Shown here piece by piece: positions 33,501-39,505 of a stretch of 39,505 nucleotides of DNA; the stretch's first letter is position 1; every line of letters begins with the position of its first letter. Location of the stretch: positions 1 to 39,505 of the forward strand of contig NZ_AOMA01000099.1 in NCBI RefSeq assembly GCF_000337895.1, given 5' to 3'. Under the pieces are notes generated by a model, which searched no databases, had not been told where the DNA came from, and saw only the letters and a list, made by a program, of their open reading frames with translations. The position numbers and the translations under genes are program-made. The stretch comes from Halobiforma nitratireducens JCM 10879 (GTDB lineage Archaea > Halobacteriota > Halobacteria > Halobacteriales > Natrialbaceae).

Positions 33501-34127
33501 GATCCCCGTGTCGAGGACGGCGACGCCAGCGCCGGCACCCTGCGTCCCGTGCTCTTCCCAGACCTCGGTGGCGTTGATCATGTCGAGCCCGTACGTGACA
33601 TCCTGGTCCGTGTCGGCCGTCGACGGGCCGTCGACGTCGACCTCGTCAGGAACCTCGACGTCGAAGTTGGCGTGGACCGCTTGCGCACCCGTCTTCTGGG
33701 CGACCTCTTTGGCCGACACCTCGGTGGTGTCGACCTCGAGGAGTAACGCGTTCGCGATCCAGAAGTCGTTCTTGTACTCGACGGCGTCTTCGCCTTTGAC
33801 CCACTCGAGGGCGTCGTGCTGACTCTCGTGGGCGTGTTGTTGCATCGTCTCGACGGCCTCGGCACCGCTTGCCGAGACGACGTCGGCGCTTCCGAACCGG
33901 ACGACCATCTCAGTGGTCCCGTCCGCGTCGTGTAGCGCCTCGTCGATATCGAACGCGGAGGACGCGTCCGTTCGGTCGTCGTTTACCGTGGCTCCCGGTT
34001 GTCCCCCGCTTGCGGCCCCCGCTACCGCCATCGCGGGGAGTGAGGTTACCATCAGGAGCGCGAAAACGACTGCGATACTCCGAATCAGTGTCGATCTCGA
34101 TCGTGGTCTCGTCGGCTGTCCGCTCAT
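30570..34127 (-). CDS. Multidomain secreted subtilase (S8) with cohesin and dockerin
   Basis: 1185 residues. Signal peptide (about 13-38, no twin-arginine motif); propeptide region about 60-160; S8 catalytic domain with Asp206 (VAVLDTGIDDDHPD), His243 (GSGHGTHVSGT), Asn338 and Ser420 (SGTSMSAPHKAG); carboxypeptidase-regulatory-like domain (about 485-560); an amidotransferase-fold-like insert about 670-870; EPEPEPEPE linker; CARDB-like domain about 885-980; cohesin about 985-1107; dockerin about 1112-1172 with two calcium loops (DVNADGEFNTYD and DMNGNGQVGPGD). ATG at 34127 begins before the signal; a TATA-like box at 34150-34157 fits leaderless spacing. A protease that could self-assemble or dock to the neighbouring anchored cohesin. 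Confidence 0.93.
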   Translation of the reverse strand: MSGQPTRPRSRSTLIRSIAVVFALLMVTSLPAMAVAGAASGGQPGATVNDDRTDASSAFDIDEALHDADGTTEMVVRFGSADVVSASGAEAVETMQQHAHESQHDALEWVKGEDAVEYKNDFWIANALLLEVDTTEVSAKEVAQKTGAQAVHANFDVEVPDEVDVDGPSTADTDQDVTYGLDMINATEVWEEHGTQGAGAGVAVLDTGIDDDHPDLEIAPENWQQFDASGDPIETEPNDGSGHGTHVSGTVVGPTDPDGDVPAYGVAPDAELYHGKVLEDDGGGTFAQIAAGMEWAVDDTDADVVTMSLGVDGYQEEMLEPSENARDAGVVLVASIGNSGQGVSGAPGNVYPNFASGAVDENADVAGFSSGEGIETDEAYPDAPDYWPDEYVTPNAGAPGVDVLSAVPGGGYDGDYSGTSMSAPHKAGTFALMVSASDGDADRDLLYDALEETAWQPDGVEESPNTEYGHGIIDAAAATDLVALDSGIEGTVTDTDGEPIEDATIEVDDRIASTDADGEYSLIAAPGEYTVTADGFGYASESADVTVEEEEMTVQNFDLEDALDAELIADQPEAVEGGETVEATVSVANVETVAVDLEGDYDEENATLYVAGEHVEFGEEVELDVDHDEVTVAVETTADTEGEFSLAHTLTGMGEEIALTTGPTTVFEELVPIAVVDDDSLHGEDIADTLDSELSAMYVPETTTSEEAMDGYDAVVVQNIDLANAEAFIEATEGSDTGVVYLDQWGIDSNGIPVHSDVTGEPADTDEEDLVSPPVDYELTADHPIFDGVGQAGDTVEIHNAVFGDHTWFGDTEFDVLAETSHQGTSVGNGFAVDDDSSTVFASNLGYTAFVGSGEYTDEADAILGNAVEYAASDVEPEPEPEPETDFQLEITDATHPVIEGDDLTLDVTVANAGADAGEQDVTLADFDGEIVDYETVELEANETAEVSLTWETNESDAGTGEVVVASDDDEVSHELTIHEEPEDGLLTFGDGEHVGPTNGTVDVAINTSADAVAGYETQVHFDPDVLQVEDVEGVDLADPTVNVNNDAGWVSLAQAQGDDETESPTLAEIEFAITQETSGTELVFDEANTFVNDAHGEIDVLPVDGTVESAWLGDVNADGEFNTYDVTLTQQYLAGDEPTDTFHEELADMNGNGQVGPGDVTIMLEEIVDGHGHDDGAAAEAIEG

Positions 34128-34149
34128 GTCTCTTTCACGGTGCGGGTTG

Positions 34150-34157
34150 CTAATATT
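34150..34157 (-). promoter_or_regulatory. TATA-like box of the subtilase gene
   Basis: The AT run ATATTA (read on the minus strand as GAATATTA) is 24-30 bases upstream of the subtilase ATG at 34127, and no Shine-Dalgarno site lies between. An alternative AT-rich patch is at 34232-34247. Confidence 0.4.
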
Positions 34158-34335
34158 CCGCACCCGAGACTTGATCCCACGGTGAGTTTGATTAGTTACT
34201 ACGAGTGTTCTTCGAACAAGAAATTGGCCACAAGATTTAATAGTAATGTCCGTTGGAAAGGCGTGTTTCGGAGACCGCGAACCACTGCGCTACGGCGGAG
34301 AACGAGCCTGCAGTCGTACGTGCCGGCGTGGGCGC

Positions 34336-34415
34336 TATAGTAACGACTGCAACGATTTGTACACTGATCGCCGATCAGTCTGGCGAGCAGGTGCGCACTG
34401 ACTTGCAGTGGCTAC
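34336..34415 (-). repeat. Palindromic dispersed repeat, copy B
   Basis: Minus-strand copy of the element at 17511-17590. On the minus strand it reads GTAGCCACTGCAAGTC at its start, a perfect central palindrome CTGATCGGCGATCAG, and TTGCAGTCGTTACTAT at its end. It sits 12 bases beyond the taw2 stop and upstream of the subtilase promoter. The centre is more conserved than the ends. Confidence 0.75.
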
Positions 34416-34426
34416 TCTAGGGCCTG

Positions 34427-35617
34427 TCACTCTACTCGCACGTCGACGACGACGTGTGCTACCCCTGCGCTGTGGCTTTTCACTCGGCGGCGGTCGAGAT
34501 ACGCGAGCGATCGTCCGGCACGATCGACGGCTCGCTCGAGTCTCGCCTCCGGTCGCTCCCAGAGGCGTGACTCGGGCGTCGCCTCGTGGTAGTGGACGAC
34601 GCCGCCGGGAACCAGCGCCTCGAGAGCGTCGTCGAGAAACTCGTGGGCCGCCTCGGCTCGTGCGCTCTTTTCCCCGTCGTCGCTGCCGTAGTAGCCCATC
34701 ACGACGCGGTCGGCCTCGATCTCGCCCGCGAGATCGCGACAGTCGGCCATGTAGGCGTCGACCCGATCCGACACCTCGTTGAGCACGGCGTTCTCGAGCA
34801 GGTAGCGGAACGCGGTCGGGTTGATCTCGGTCGCAGTTACCTGCGCGCCGTTGCGGGCCATCGGGAGCGTGAAGTATCCGATACCGGCGAACATGTCGAA
34901 GACGCGTTCTCCCTCGGTACAGACCTCGCCCATTCGGGCACGCTCGGCCTGATTGCCTGGCGAGAACATTACCCTCGCGGGATCGAGTCCGTACCGGGTG
35001 CCGTGCTCGGTGTGGATCGTCTCCGTGTCCGACTCCCCGGCCAGCAGCCGTGTCCGTGGCTCGCGGTAGGTGCCGGCCGCACCGTCGTTTTCGATCCCCT
35101 CGTCGGCGAGAACGGTGTCTGCCTCGCCGTGTAACTCGAGCAACGCCTCCGCGACGGCCGTCTCGTCGGGGCAGTCCTCGGGGATCGAGACCAGGACGAC
35201 CGAACCGACGACGGCCCACGATCCCGGCGCACGCTCGAGGTCGGCGTCGCTCCAGCCCCGCTCGGCCAGGAGATCGTCGAGGTTCCGCGTTCTGAACGCG
35301 GGCTCGAGTTGGCGCACGATCTCGAGGACGGGCGTTTCCGACGGCGGTTCGGTGACGGGAAGCGCGACTTTCTCGGGAGTTCCTTCGCGGTTACCAGCCT
35401 CCGTCTCGCGAACCCGTCTCGAGTCGTCGTAGACTCCTTCGGCCCGCAACGACTCGAGTGCGGTTTCGGCCCTGGATTTCTCGACGATCGCCGCGAGGGG
35501 CGCGTCGGCGCGGGCGATGGCAGCAGTGGCGTCGACCGCGTGGGCGTCCGAGTCTGCGTGCACGTGTGCGTCCGTCTCTTCTAGACCCTCCGTCGAGTTC
35601 TCGGACGGCTCAGACAT
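34427..35617 (-). CDS. taw2: tRNA wybutosine-synthesis aminocarboxypropyltransferase (Taw2/TYW2-like)
   Basis: 396 residues. Trm5/TYW2 superfamily with an N-terminal region of about 60 acidic residues, then a Trm5-like D2 domain and a Rossmann SAM domain: FDMFAGIGYFTLPMARNGAQ (motif I), EINPTAFRYLLENAVLNEV and VVMGYYGS...HEFLDDALEALVPGGVVHYHEATP. The 'MGY...' at motif IV and 'VVHYHE' are the TYW2/Taw2 pattern; Trm5 methyltransferases have 'N(L/P)P.' there. Taw2 transfers the aminocarboxypropyl group of SAM to 4-demethylwyosine-37 of tRNA-Phe. ATG 35617 overlaps the nmd3 end by 8 bases, so the two are co-translated. Confidence 0.85.
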   Translation of the reverse strand: MSEPSENSTEGLEETDAHVHADSDAHAVDATAAIARADAPLAAIVEKSRAETALESLRAEGVYDDSRRVRETEAGNREGTPEKVALPVTEPPSETPVLEIVRQLEPAFRTRNLDDLLAERGWSDADLERAPGSWAVVGSVVLVSIPEDCPDETAVAEALLELHGEADTVLADEGIENDGAAGTYREPRTRLLAGESDTETIHTEHGTRYGLDPARVMFSPGNQAERARMGEVCTEGERVFDMFAGIGYFTLPMARNGAQVTATEINPTAFRYLLENAVLNEVSDRVDAYMADCRDLAGEIEADRVVMGYYGSDDGEKSARAEAAHEFLDDALEALVPGGVVHYHEATPESRLWERPEARLERAVDRAGRSLAYLDRRRVKSHSAGVAHVVVDVRVE

Positions 35618-36818
35618 CGGTGTTGGGGTCGTGTTCGTAGGGATCGTAGTACCCGTCGTCTTCGTCTTTGTCTTCGTCCTCGTCGGCATCTGGCTCCGGG
35701 TCCGGGAGAACGTGGAGGCCAGCACGGCTCTTCAGGACGGGAACCGTCTCCGCGTCGGGATCGAAGTAGTCCGGCCGGGCGACCGTCGTCGCCTGGTACG
35801 TCTCGGGGTCGAGCACCTGGACGGCGTTCTCGTCTTCGACGGTGACGACGGTCGTCCGCTCGGCGTCGTCGTGTTCGCCGAGTTTTCTGGCGTCGGGCGA
35901 GGCCCCTTCATCGTGGCTGGCCTCGTAGCGTTCGCCGGTCGTCACCCGGATGCCCTTGAGGTTGCCGTGGGCACTGCGGACCAGCACCGGCCCTTCGTCG
36001 TCGTCCGCGAGATCGATGACGTCGCCGGGGGTGTACGGCGGCAGGCGGACGGCGAAGGTGACGCGGTAGACCTCGTTGCCGTCCTCGTCTTCCGTCACGA
36101 GGGTCTCGGCGTCGTTGACCGTCCCGCCGAACTCCTCGACCATCTTGTTCGCGATCTTCTTGCCGATCTTGTTGGTCGAGAGTTTGATGTTCAGGCCGTC
36201 GTCGGTCTCGCCGATCTCGGTGACGAAGGCGTTGCGGTCGCCCGTCGCCTCCATGTCGGCGACGATATCGTGGGCGATCTCCTCTGCACGGTCGGTCTCC
36301 TCGCTCGTCGGCGTCCGACCCTCGGCACGAATCTGGACGATGCTCGCGTAGTAGTCGCCCGCGATCCGACCACAGCGTTCGCAGGTTTGACGGGCGATCT
36401 TGACCGGGACCGTCACCTCCTCTTCGACCGGCGTGTCGCGGACGACGCCCGTGAAGTAGGTGTGCATCCGGATCGTGTTCTCGTCGACCTGTTCGGGTTC
36501 GACCTGCCAGGCGACGTCGGCGACGTCGACGTGGACGGCGACAGCCTCGCTTACCTCCTCGATCGCGATGTCAGTGTAGTCCCTGGCCCCGACATCGACC
36601 CACCGGTTGCCGCGATGAACCGCGCCACACTGGGAACAGACTCGCACGTCGATCCGCTCGGGGGCGTCCACGAAGTCGAACTCGTCGAAGTAACACGAAT
36701 CGCAAAGCTCCACCTCGGCGCTCGGACGAAGGGGGTCGGCGGCTTCCTCCCCCTGGTCGCTCGAGCGTTCGGGCACTGGGTCCCCACACCGCGGGCAGAA
36801 CGCACGCGACTCACTCAT
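35610..36818 (-). CDS. nmd3: NMD3-family ribosome export/maturation protein
   Basis: 402 residues. Archaeal homologue of eukaryotic NMD3, a 60S/50S subunit assembly and export adaptor. N-terminal zinc region with four CxxC pairs: CPRC (8-11), CDSC (39-42), CSQC (61-64) and CERC (about 147-150). The rest follows the NMD3 order (WQVEPEQVDENTIRMHTYFT, NIKLSTNKIGKKIANKM). The C-terminus is a very acidic tail with DEDEDKDEDDGYYDPYEHDP. Starts with ATG 36818; a TATA-like CCTTAACTC is 23-31 bases upstream. Forms an operon with taw2. Confidence 0.93.
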   Translation of the reverse strand: MSESRAFCPRCGDPVPERSSDQGEEAADPLRPSAEVELCDSCYFDEFDFVDAPERIDVRVCSQCGAVHRGNRWVDVGARDYTDIAIEEVSEAVAVHVDVADVAWQVEPEQVDENTIRMHTYFTGVVRDTPVEEEVTVPVKIARQTCERCGRIAGDYYASIVQIRAEGRTPTSEETDRAEEIAHDIVADMEATGDRNAFVTEIGETDDGLNIKLSTNKIGKKIANKMVEEFGGTVNDAETLVTEDEDGNEVYRVTFAVRLPPYTPGDVIDLADDDEGPVLVRSAHGNLKGIRVTTGERYEASHDEGASPDARKLGEHDDAERTTVVTVEDENAVQVLDPETYQATTVARPDYFDPDAETVPVLKSRAGLHVLPDPEPDADEDEDKDEDDGYYDPYEHDPNTDV

Positions 36819-37144
36819 TATCCCCGTTTGGGAACTGAGGGAGTTAAGGGGCGCGTTCTCCTCGAGAGCCCAGTGCGGCGTGACGCCACCCCTCGATCAG
36901 CCCCACCGCTTGTACCCCGTCACCACGACTGCGGCGTCCGGACACGATGTGCAAGAGCTGACGATTCCAGGCGAAACAGAGGGTTCTCGAGGACGGCGTT
37001 TCGATGACTCCGGCGGACGTTGCTCGCACGAGGTGTGAGTGGTCACTGTCGGTAGGTTCCACGCGAAACGAGGGGGTCGTCGACGACGGGATCGCCGCAC
37101 GTCCTATCGGTGACACTTATTCGCCTCGAGACCTACTATCAGGT
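36819..37144. other. Divergent promoter region between nmd3 and htpX
   Basis: Holds the nmd3 TATA-like site (36841-36849, minus strand) and, for htpX, a weaker ACACTTATTC at about 37112-37121. No gene is supported in between; short open frames are Arg/Ser-rich. Confidence 0.45.
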
Positions 37145-38029
37145 ATGAACTGGCAGGCGGATTGGGGGCTCCGGTTCCGGATGTTCCTGACGATGTTTCT
37201 GTTGTTCGCGCTGTATATCGTCTTCGCAGGAGTCATCACCGCGTACGTCGGTGGTGGGCCCTTTATCTTCGTGGTCCTGTTCGGCGGGATGTCCCTGGTG
37301 CAGTACTACTACAGCGACACGCTCACGCTCAAGAGTATGGGTGCACAGACGGTCTCGGCCGACGAGTATCCGAAGCTCCACGCGTCGGTCGAACGCCTCT
37401 CCCAGCAGGCGGACCTTCCCAAACCCACGATCGCGGTGATCGACTCGGACGTACCAAACGCCTTCGCGACGGGCCGAAACCAGAACAACGCCGCCGTCGC
37501 GGTGACGACCGGCCTCCTGAACACGCTCGATCGTGAGGAACTCGACGGCGTCCTCGCTCACGAACTCGCCCATGTCAAGAACCGGGACATGATGGTGATG
37601 ACTATCGCTTCCTTCCTCTCGACGATCGCGTTTATGATCGTCCGCTGGGGCGCGTTCTTCGGCGGCGGCCACGGCCGCGGCGGAAGTCGCGGCGGGGGTG
37701 GCGTCGTCGTCGCCATCTTCGTCTCGCTGATCGTCTGGATCGTCAGCTACCTGCTGATCCGTGCACTCTCGCGGTATCGGGAGTACGCTGCCGACCGGGG
37801 CGCTGCCGCCATCACTGGCAACCCCTCCGCGCTGGCGTCCGCACTCATGAAAATCTCCGGCAAGATGGACCAGGTCCCCAAAGACGACATGCGCGAGGAG
37901 GCCGAGATGAACGCCTTCTTCATCATCCCCATCAAGTCCGGTGTCGTCGGCCGCCTCTTTAGTACCCACCCGCCGACCGAAAAGCGGATCGAACAGCTCC
38001 GGGAACTCGAGCGCGATGCGGGTCTCTGA
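37145..38029 (+). CDS. htpX: Membrane zinc metalloprotease HtpX
   Basis: 294 residues, M48B family. Two N-terminal helices (about 12-33 and 38-53), the zinc motif HELAH (139-143), then two further helices separated by a Gly-rich loop (GGGHGRGGSRGGGG), and the third ligand Glu in YREYAADRGAA; the C-terminus has LFSTHPPTEKRIEQLREL. It degrades misfolded or damaged membrane proteins from the cytoplasmic side. ATG 37145 starts MNWQADWGLRFRM just before helix 1, the family's usual start. Monocistronic. Confidence 0.95.
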   Translation: MNWQADWGLRFRMFLTMFLLFALYIVFAGVITAYVGGGPFIFVVLFGGMSLVQYYYSDTLTLKSMGAQTVSADEYPKLHASVERLSQQADLPKPTIAVIDSDVPNAFATGRNQNNAAVAVTTGLLNTLDREELDGVLAHELAHVKNRDMMVMTIASFLSTIAFMIVRWGAFFGGGHGRGGSRGGGGVVVAIFVSLIVWIVSYLLIRALSRYREYAADRGAAAITGNPSALASALMKISGKMDQVPKDDMREEAEMNAFFIIPIKSGVVGRLFSTHPPTEKRIEQLRELERDAGL

Positions 38030-38105
38030 CCTGTTTTGCGGCCGATTCGACGCCATCCTCCCTCGAGTCACGCCCGTTCCCGCTCGATATCGGGGCTTCG
38101 AAGCG

Positions 38106-38115
38106 CTTTTTATCC
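38106..38115 (+). promoter_or_regulatory. TATA-like box of the 38138 gene
   Basis: CTTTTTATCC lies 23-32 bases before ATG 38138, leaderless spacing. The same CTTTTTA core recurs upstream of the next gene (38530-38539). Confidence 0.5.
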
Positions 38116-38137
38116 GGCCGACGAAATCCGTCGTATA

Positions 38138-38404
38138 ATGCTCGAGCGTGAGCGAATCATCGAAATCGTCGTCGCGGTCTCCTCCGTCTTCTTGATGCTG
38201 GGCGTTATGATCGGCATCGGTCTCGAATACGGAGCCGACAACAGCCTTCTCTCCCCCGATGGCGCGGAACTGCTGGTCGGAGCAATCATCGGCTTTATTT
38301 TCCTGTTGACCGCGGTCGGCATCGGGCTGGCGTACGTGATGAACGAGCCCGGCGACGGACTCGAGGACGACGCCGACGACGCGGACGCGAAGAGCGCTGC
38401 CTGA
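38138..38404 (+). CDS. Small two-helix membrane protein
   Basis: 88 residues: MLERERIIEIVVAVSSVFLM with a first helix (about 8-28), a short polar loop (EYGADNSLLSPDG), a second helix (about 44-66) and a very acidic C-terminal tail (LEDDADDADAKSAA). The upstream extension of the frame is Arg-rich and passes through the TATA box, so ATG 38138 is chosen. Family not recognised with confidence. Confidence 0.75.
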   Translation: MLERERIIEIVVAVSSVFLMLGVMIGIGLEYGADNSLLSPDGAELLVGAIIGFIFLLTAVGIGLAYVMNEPGDGLEDDADDADAKSAA

Positions 38405-38561
38405 CGGTCCCGTCTCCCGCCGTCCTGGGTATCCACGAGCCGTCCAGCAGGCGTGGCGTGTGTGCCGACACTGCCCGAGATCGCCCGTCACCAACCCAGT
38501 CCCCGACGCTTTCTCCCGATCTGCCGGCAGCTTTTTACTGATATCCCGAGTGACACGACGT

Positions 38562-39050
38562 ATGGGCAGTTCCCCCTCCGGCGGCGAGTCCGACCCGAGG
38601 TCGGAGCCGGGGTCAGCTGCCGACGCGGAGCGTTCGCTGTCGCGGTCGTTGGCGTCGCCGTTGCTGTGGCCGCTCGTCGTCGGGGCTGCGCTGGTAGTGC
38701 TCGCCTCGTCGCTGGTGTTTCACACGTCGGCGATGCTCACTCCGGCGGGAGCCGTTGGAACGATGACCGTCTTCGTGGTGCTGGCGGTCGTGCTCGTGTT
38801 ACAAGCGCCGGCCGGTGAGACGGACGCCGGCACCGAGGACCGAGTCGGCGACTCGGCCGACGGACCGCGTTCCGAACCCGATCCGGACGCCGACGACTCG
38901 GACGTCTGGAACGCGATCCCGTCGGGGCAGTACGAGAGACGACACGCCGAACCCGGCGGCCTCTCGCGGAGCGAACAGGAAACGACACTCCGTGACGTTC
39001 AGGAACGGGCCGACGACCTCGAGTCGGTCGACGATCCGCCGCGGAACTGA
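38562..39050 (+). CDS. Membrane protein with acidic cytoplasmic-type tail, unknown function
   Basis: 162 residues. A polar N-terminus (about 1-32) is followed by two helices (about 33-53 and 60-80) and a long, very acidic disordered C-terminus with a conserved-looking VWNAIPSGQYERRHAEPGGL motif. ATG 38562 is preferred over earlier in-frame starts because CTTTTTACTG (38531-38540) is a TATA-like box at leaderless distance. Function unknown. Confidence 0.7.
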   Translation: MGSSPSGGESDPRSEPGSAADAERSLSRSLASPLLWPLVVGAALVVLASSLVFHTSAMLTPAGAVGTMTVFVVLAVVLVLQAPAGETDAGTEDRVGDSADGPRSEPDPDADDSDVWNAIPSGQYERRHAEPGGLSRSEQETTLRDVQERADDLESVDDPPRN

Positions 39051-39142
39051 TCCTCGATTTCTTCCTGGATCGCGGACCCGTTCCCGTCCGTTCCGGTGTC
39101 ACTCTCCTCCAAGCGGCGGCGAAACTCGTCGGGAGAGCCGTC

Positions 39143-39505
39143 TCACTCGGCGCTGGCTGTCTCTCCATCGGCCTCGCCGTCCTGGCCGCGCCAGTCCTCG
39201 AGGTCCTCGTCGTCGGCGTCGTCGATCCGCTCCTCGTAGTAGGCCATGGGATGGGGAATCCGCTCACAGAGATCGTCCTTGTTCACGCAGTCGCCGTAGG
39301 ACTGCATCGTCGCACACGAGGGCGGCGAGTACTCCGTCGGCGAGCTGTCCCCACGGATGTGGTCGGTCTGGTAGCGGGTCATCTCTTCACCAAAGGAGGA
39401 GTTCACCCGGTAGAGTTCGACGATCTCGTCGGTCGTCATCCCGATGCTCGTCAGAAAGGAGGTGATCGCGAACCGCGAGTGGTGAGGGAGGTGTTCGCCC
39501 TTTTG
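39143..39505 (-). CDS. priL: DNA primase large subunit PriL, C-terminal part (runs off window)
   Basis: About 120 C-terminal residues are in the window; the rest lies beyond 39505. The frame begins within GEHLPHHSRFAITSFLTSIG and contains SPPSCATMQSYGDCVNKDDLC, the end of the Fe-S domain typical of archaeal/eukaryotic PriL (three of its cysteines are visible here). The C-terminus is an acidic tail (DDADDEDLEDWRGQDGEADG). Together with PriS, PriL makes RNA primers for replication. No start codon is visible. Confidence 0.9.
   Translation of the reverse strand, partial: QKGEHLPHHSRFAITSFLTSIGMTTDEIVELYRVNSSFGEEMTRYQTDHIRGDSSPTEYSPPSCATMQSYGDCVNKDDLCERIPHPMAYYEERIDDADDEDLEDWRGQDGEADGETASAE

Noticed and set aside
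37139..38494. 451-codon antisense frame over htpX and the next gene
   Set aside because: His/Asp/Arg-rich shadow; HELAH and membrane helices are encoded on the plus strand.

Overview
The window looks like chromosomal DNA of a haloarchaeon, probably of the Natrialbaceae (family-level placement is a guess). Coding sequence is very GC-rich with a strong G/C third-position bias. Proteins are very acidic, and many starts lie about 25-30 bases after a TATA-like box with no room for a ribosome-binding site, as expected of leaderless archaeal mRNA. Archaeal marker genes are present: NMD3, Taw2, PriL and the 7Fe zinc ferredoxin.

Layout. 1-60: possible tail of a transposase. 284-1771: DHH/RecJ-like nuclease. 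2205-12833: a scattered tetrapyrrole block, all on the minus strand, with hemD, cobA and hemC in one tight operon, then hemL, then hemB. Together these cover glutamate-1-semialdehyde to precorrin-2; hemA and the siroheme dehydrogenase are not here. Inserted among them are an uncharacterised soluble protein, two membrane proteins and an ammonium channel fused to a PII signalling domain (8952-10703). 12964-16519: Tat-type lipoprotein, MFS transporter, a 41-bp tandem repeat and a DCC thiol protein. 16659-18633: zinc ferredoxin, a small zinc-finger protein, a repeat/IS-remnant island and a PHP phosphoesterase. 18785-21207: small acidic protein, then convergent cheD and double-domain cheC. 21478-24497: DUF5784-like protein with nuclease-like residues, DUF5786-like small protein, and an overlapping membrane protein/NAD(P)-binding protein pair.

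24604-29312: a decayed IS1341-type element that keeps the TnpB C-terminus and its structured right-end RNA, a YkgJ-type cysteine-cluster protein, a zinc-ribbon protein, an odd tRNA-like gene, a small membrane protein and an XPD/DinG-type Fe-S helicase. 29381-34127: a 28-residue membrane peptide, a cell-surface cohesin protein with a PGF-CTERM anchor and, just upstream of it on the same strand, a 1185-residue secreted subtilase carrying its own cohesin and a dockerin. 34427-36818: taw2 and nmd3 overlapping by 8 bases. 37145-39505: HtpX, two small membrane proteins and the C-terminal end of the DNA primase large subunit running off the window.

The most notable items are the cohesin/dockerin protease pair (a possible surface-tethered proteolytic complex), the Amt-PII fusion with Trp at the usual uridylylation Tyr position, three decay stages of one TnpB/omega-RNA element with compensatory changes in the RNA stems, a palindromic dispersed repeat present twice, and an 86-nt tRNA-like gene with a class II variable arm and an oversized anticodon loop.
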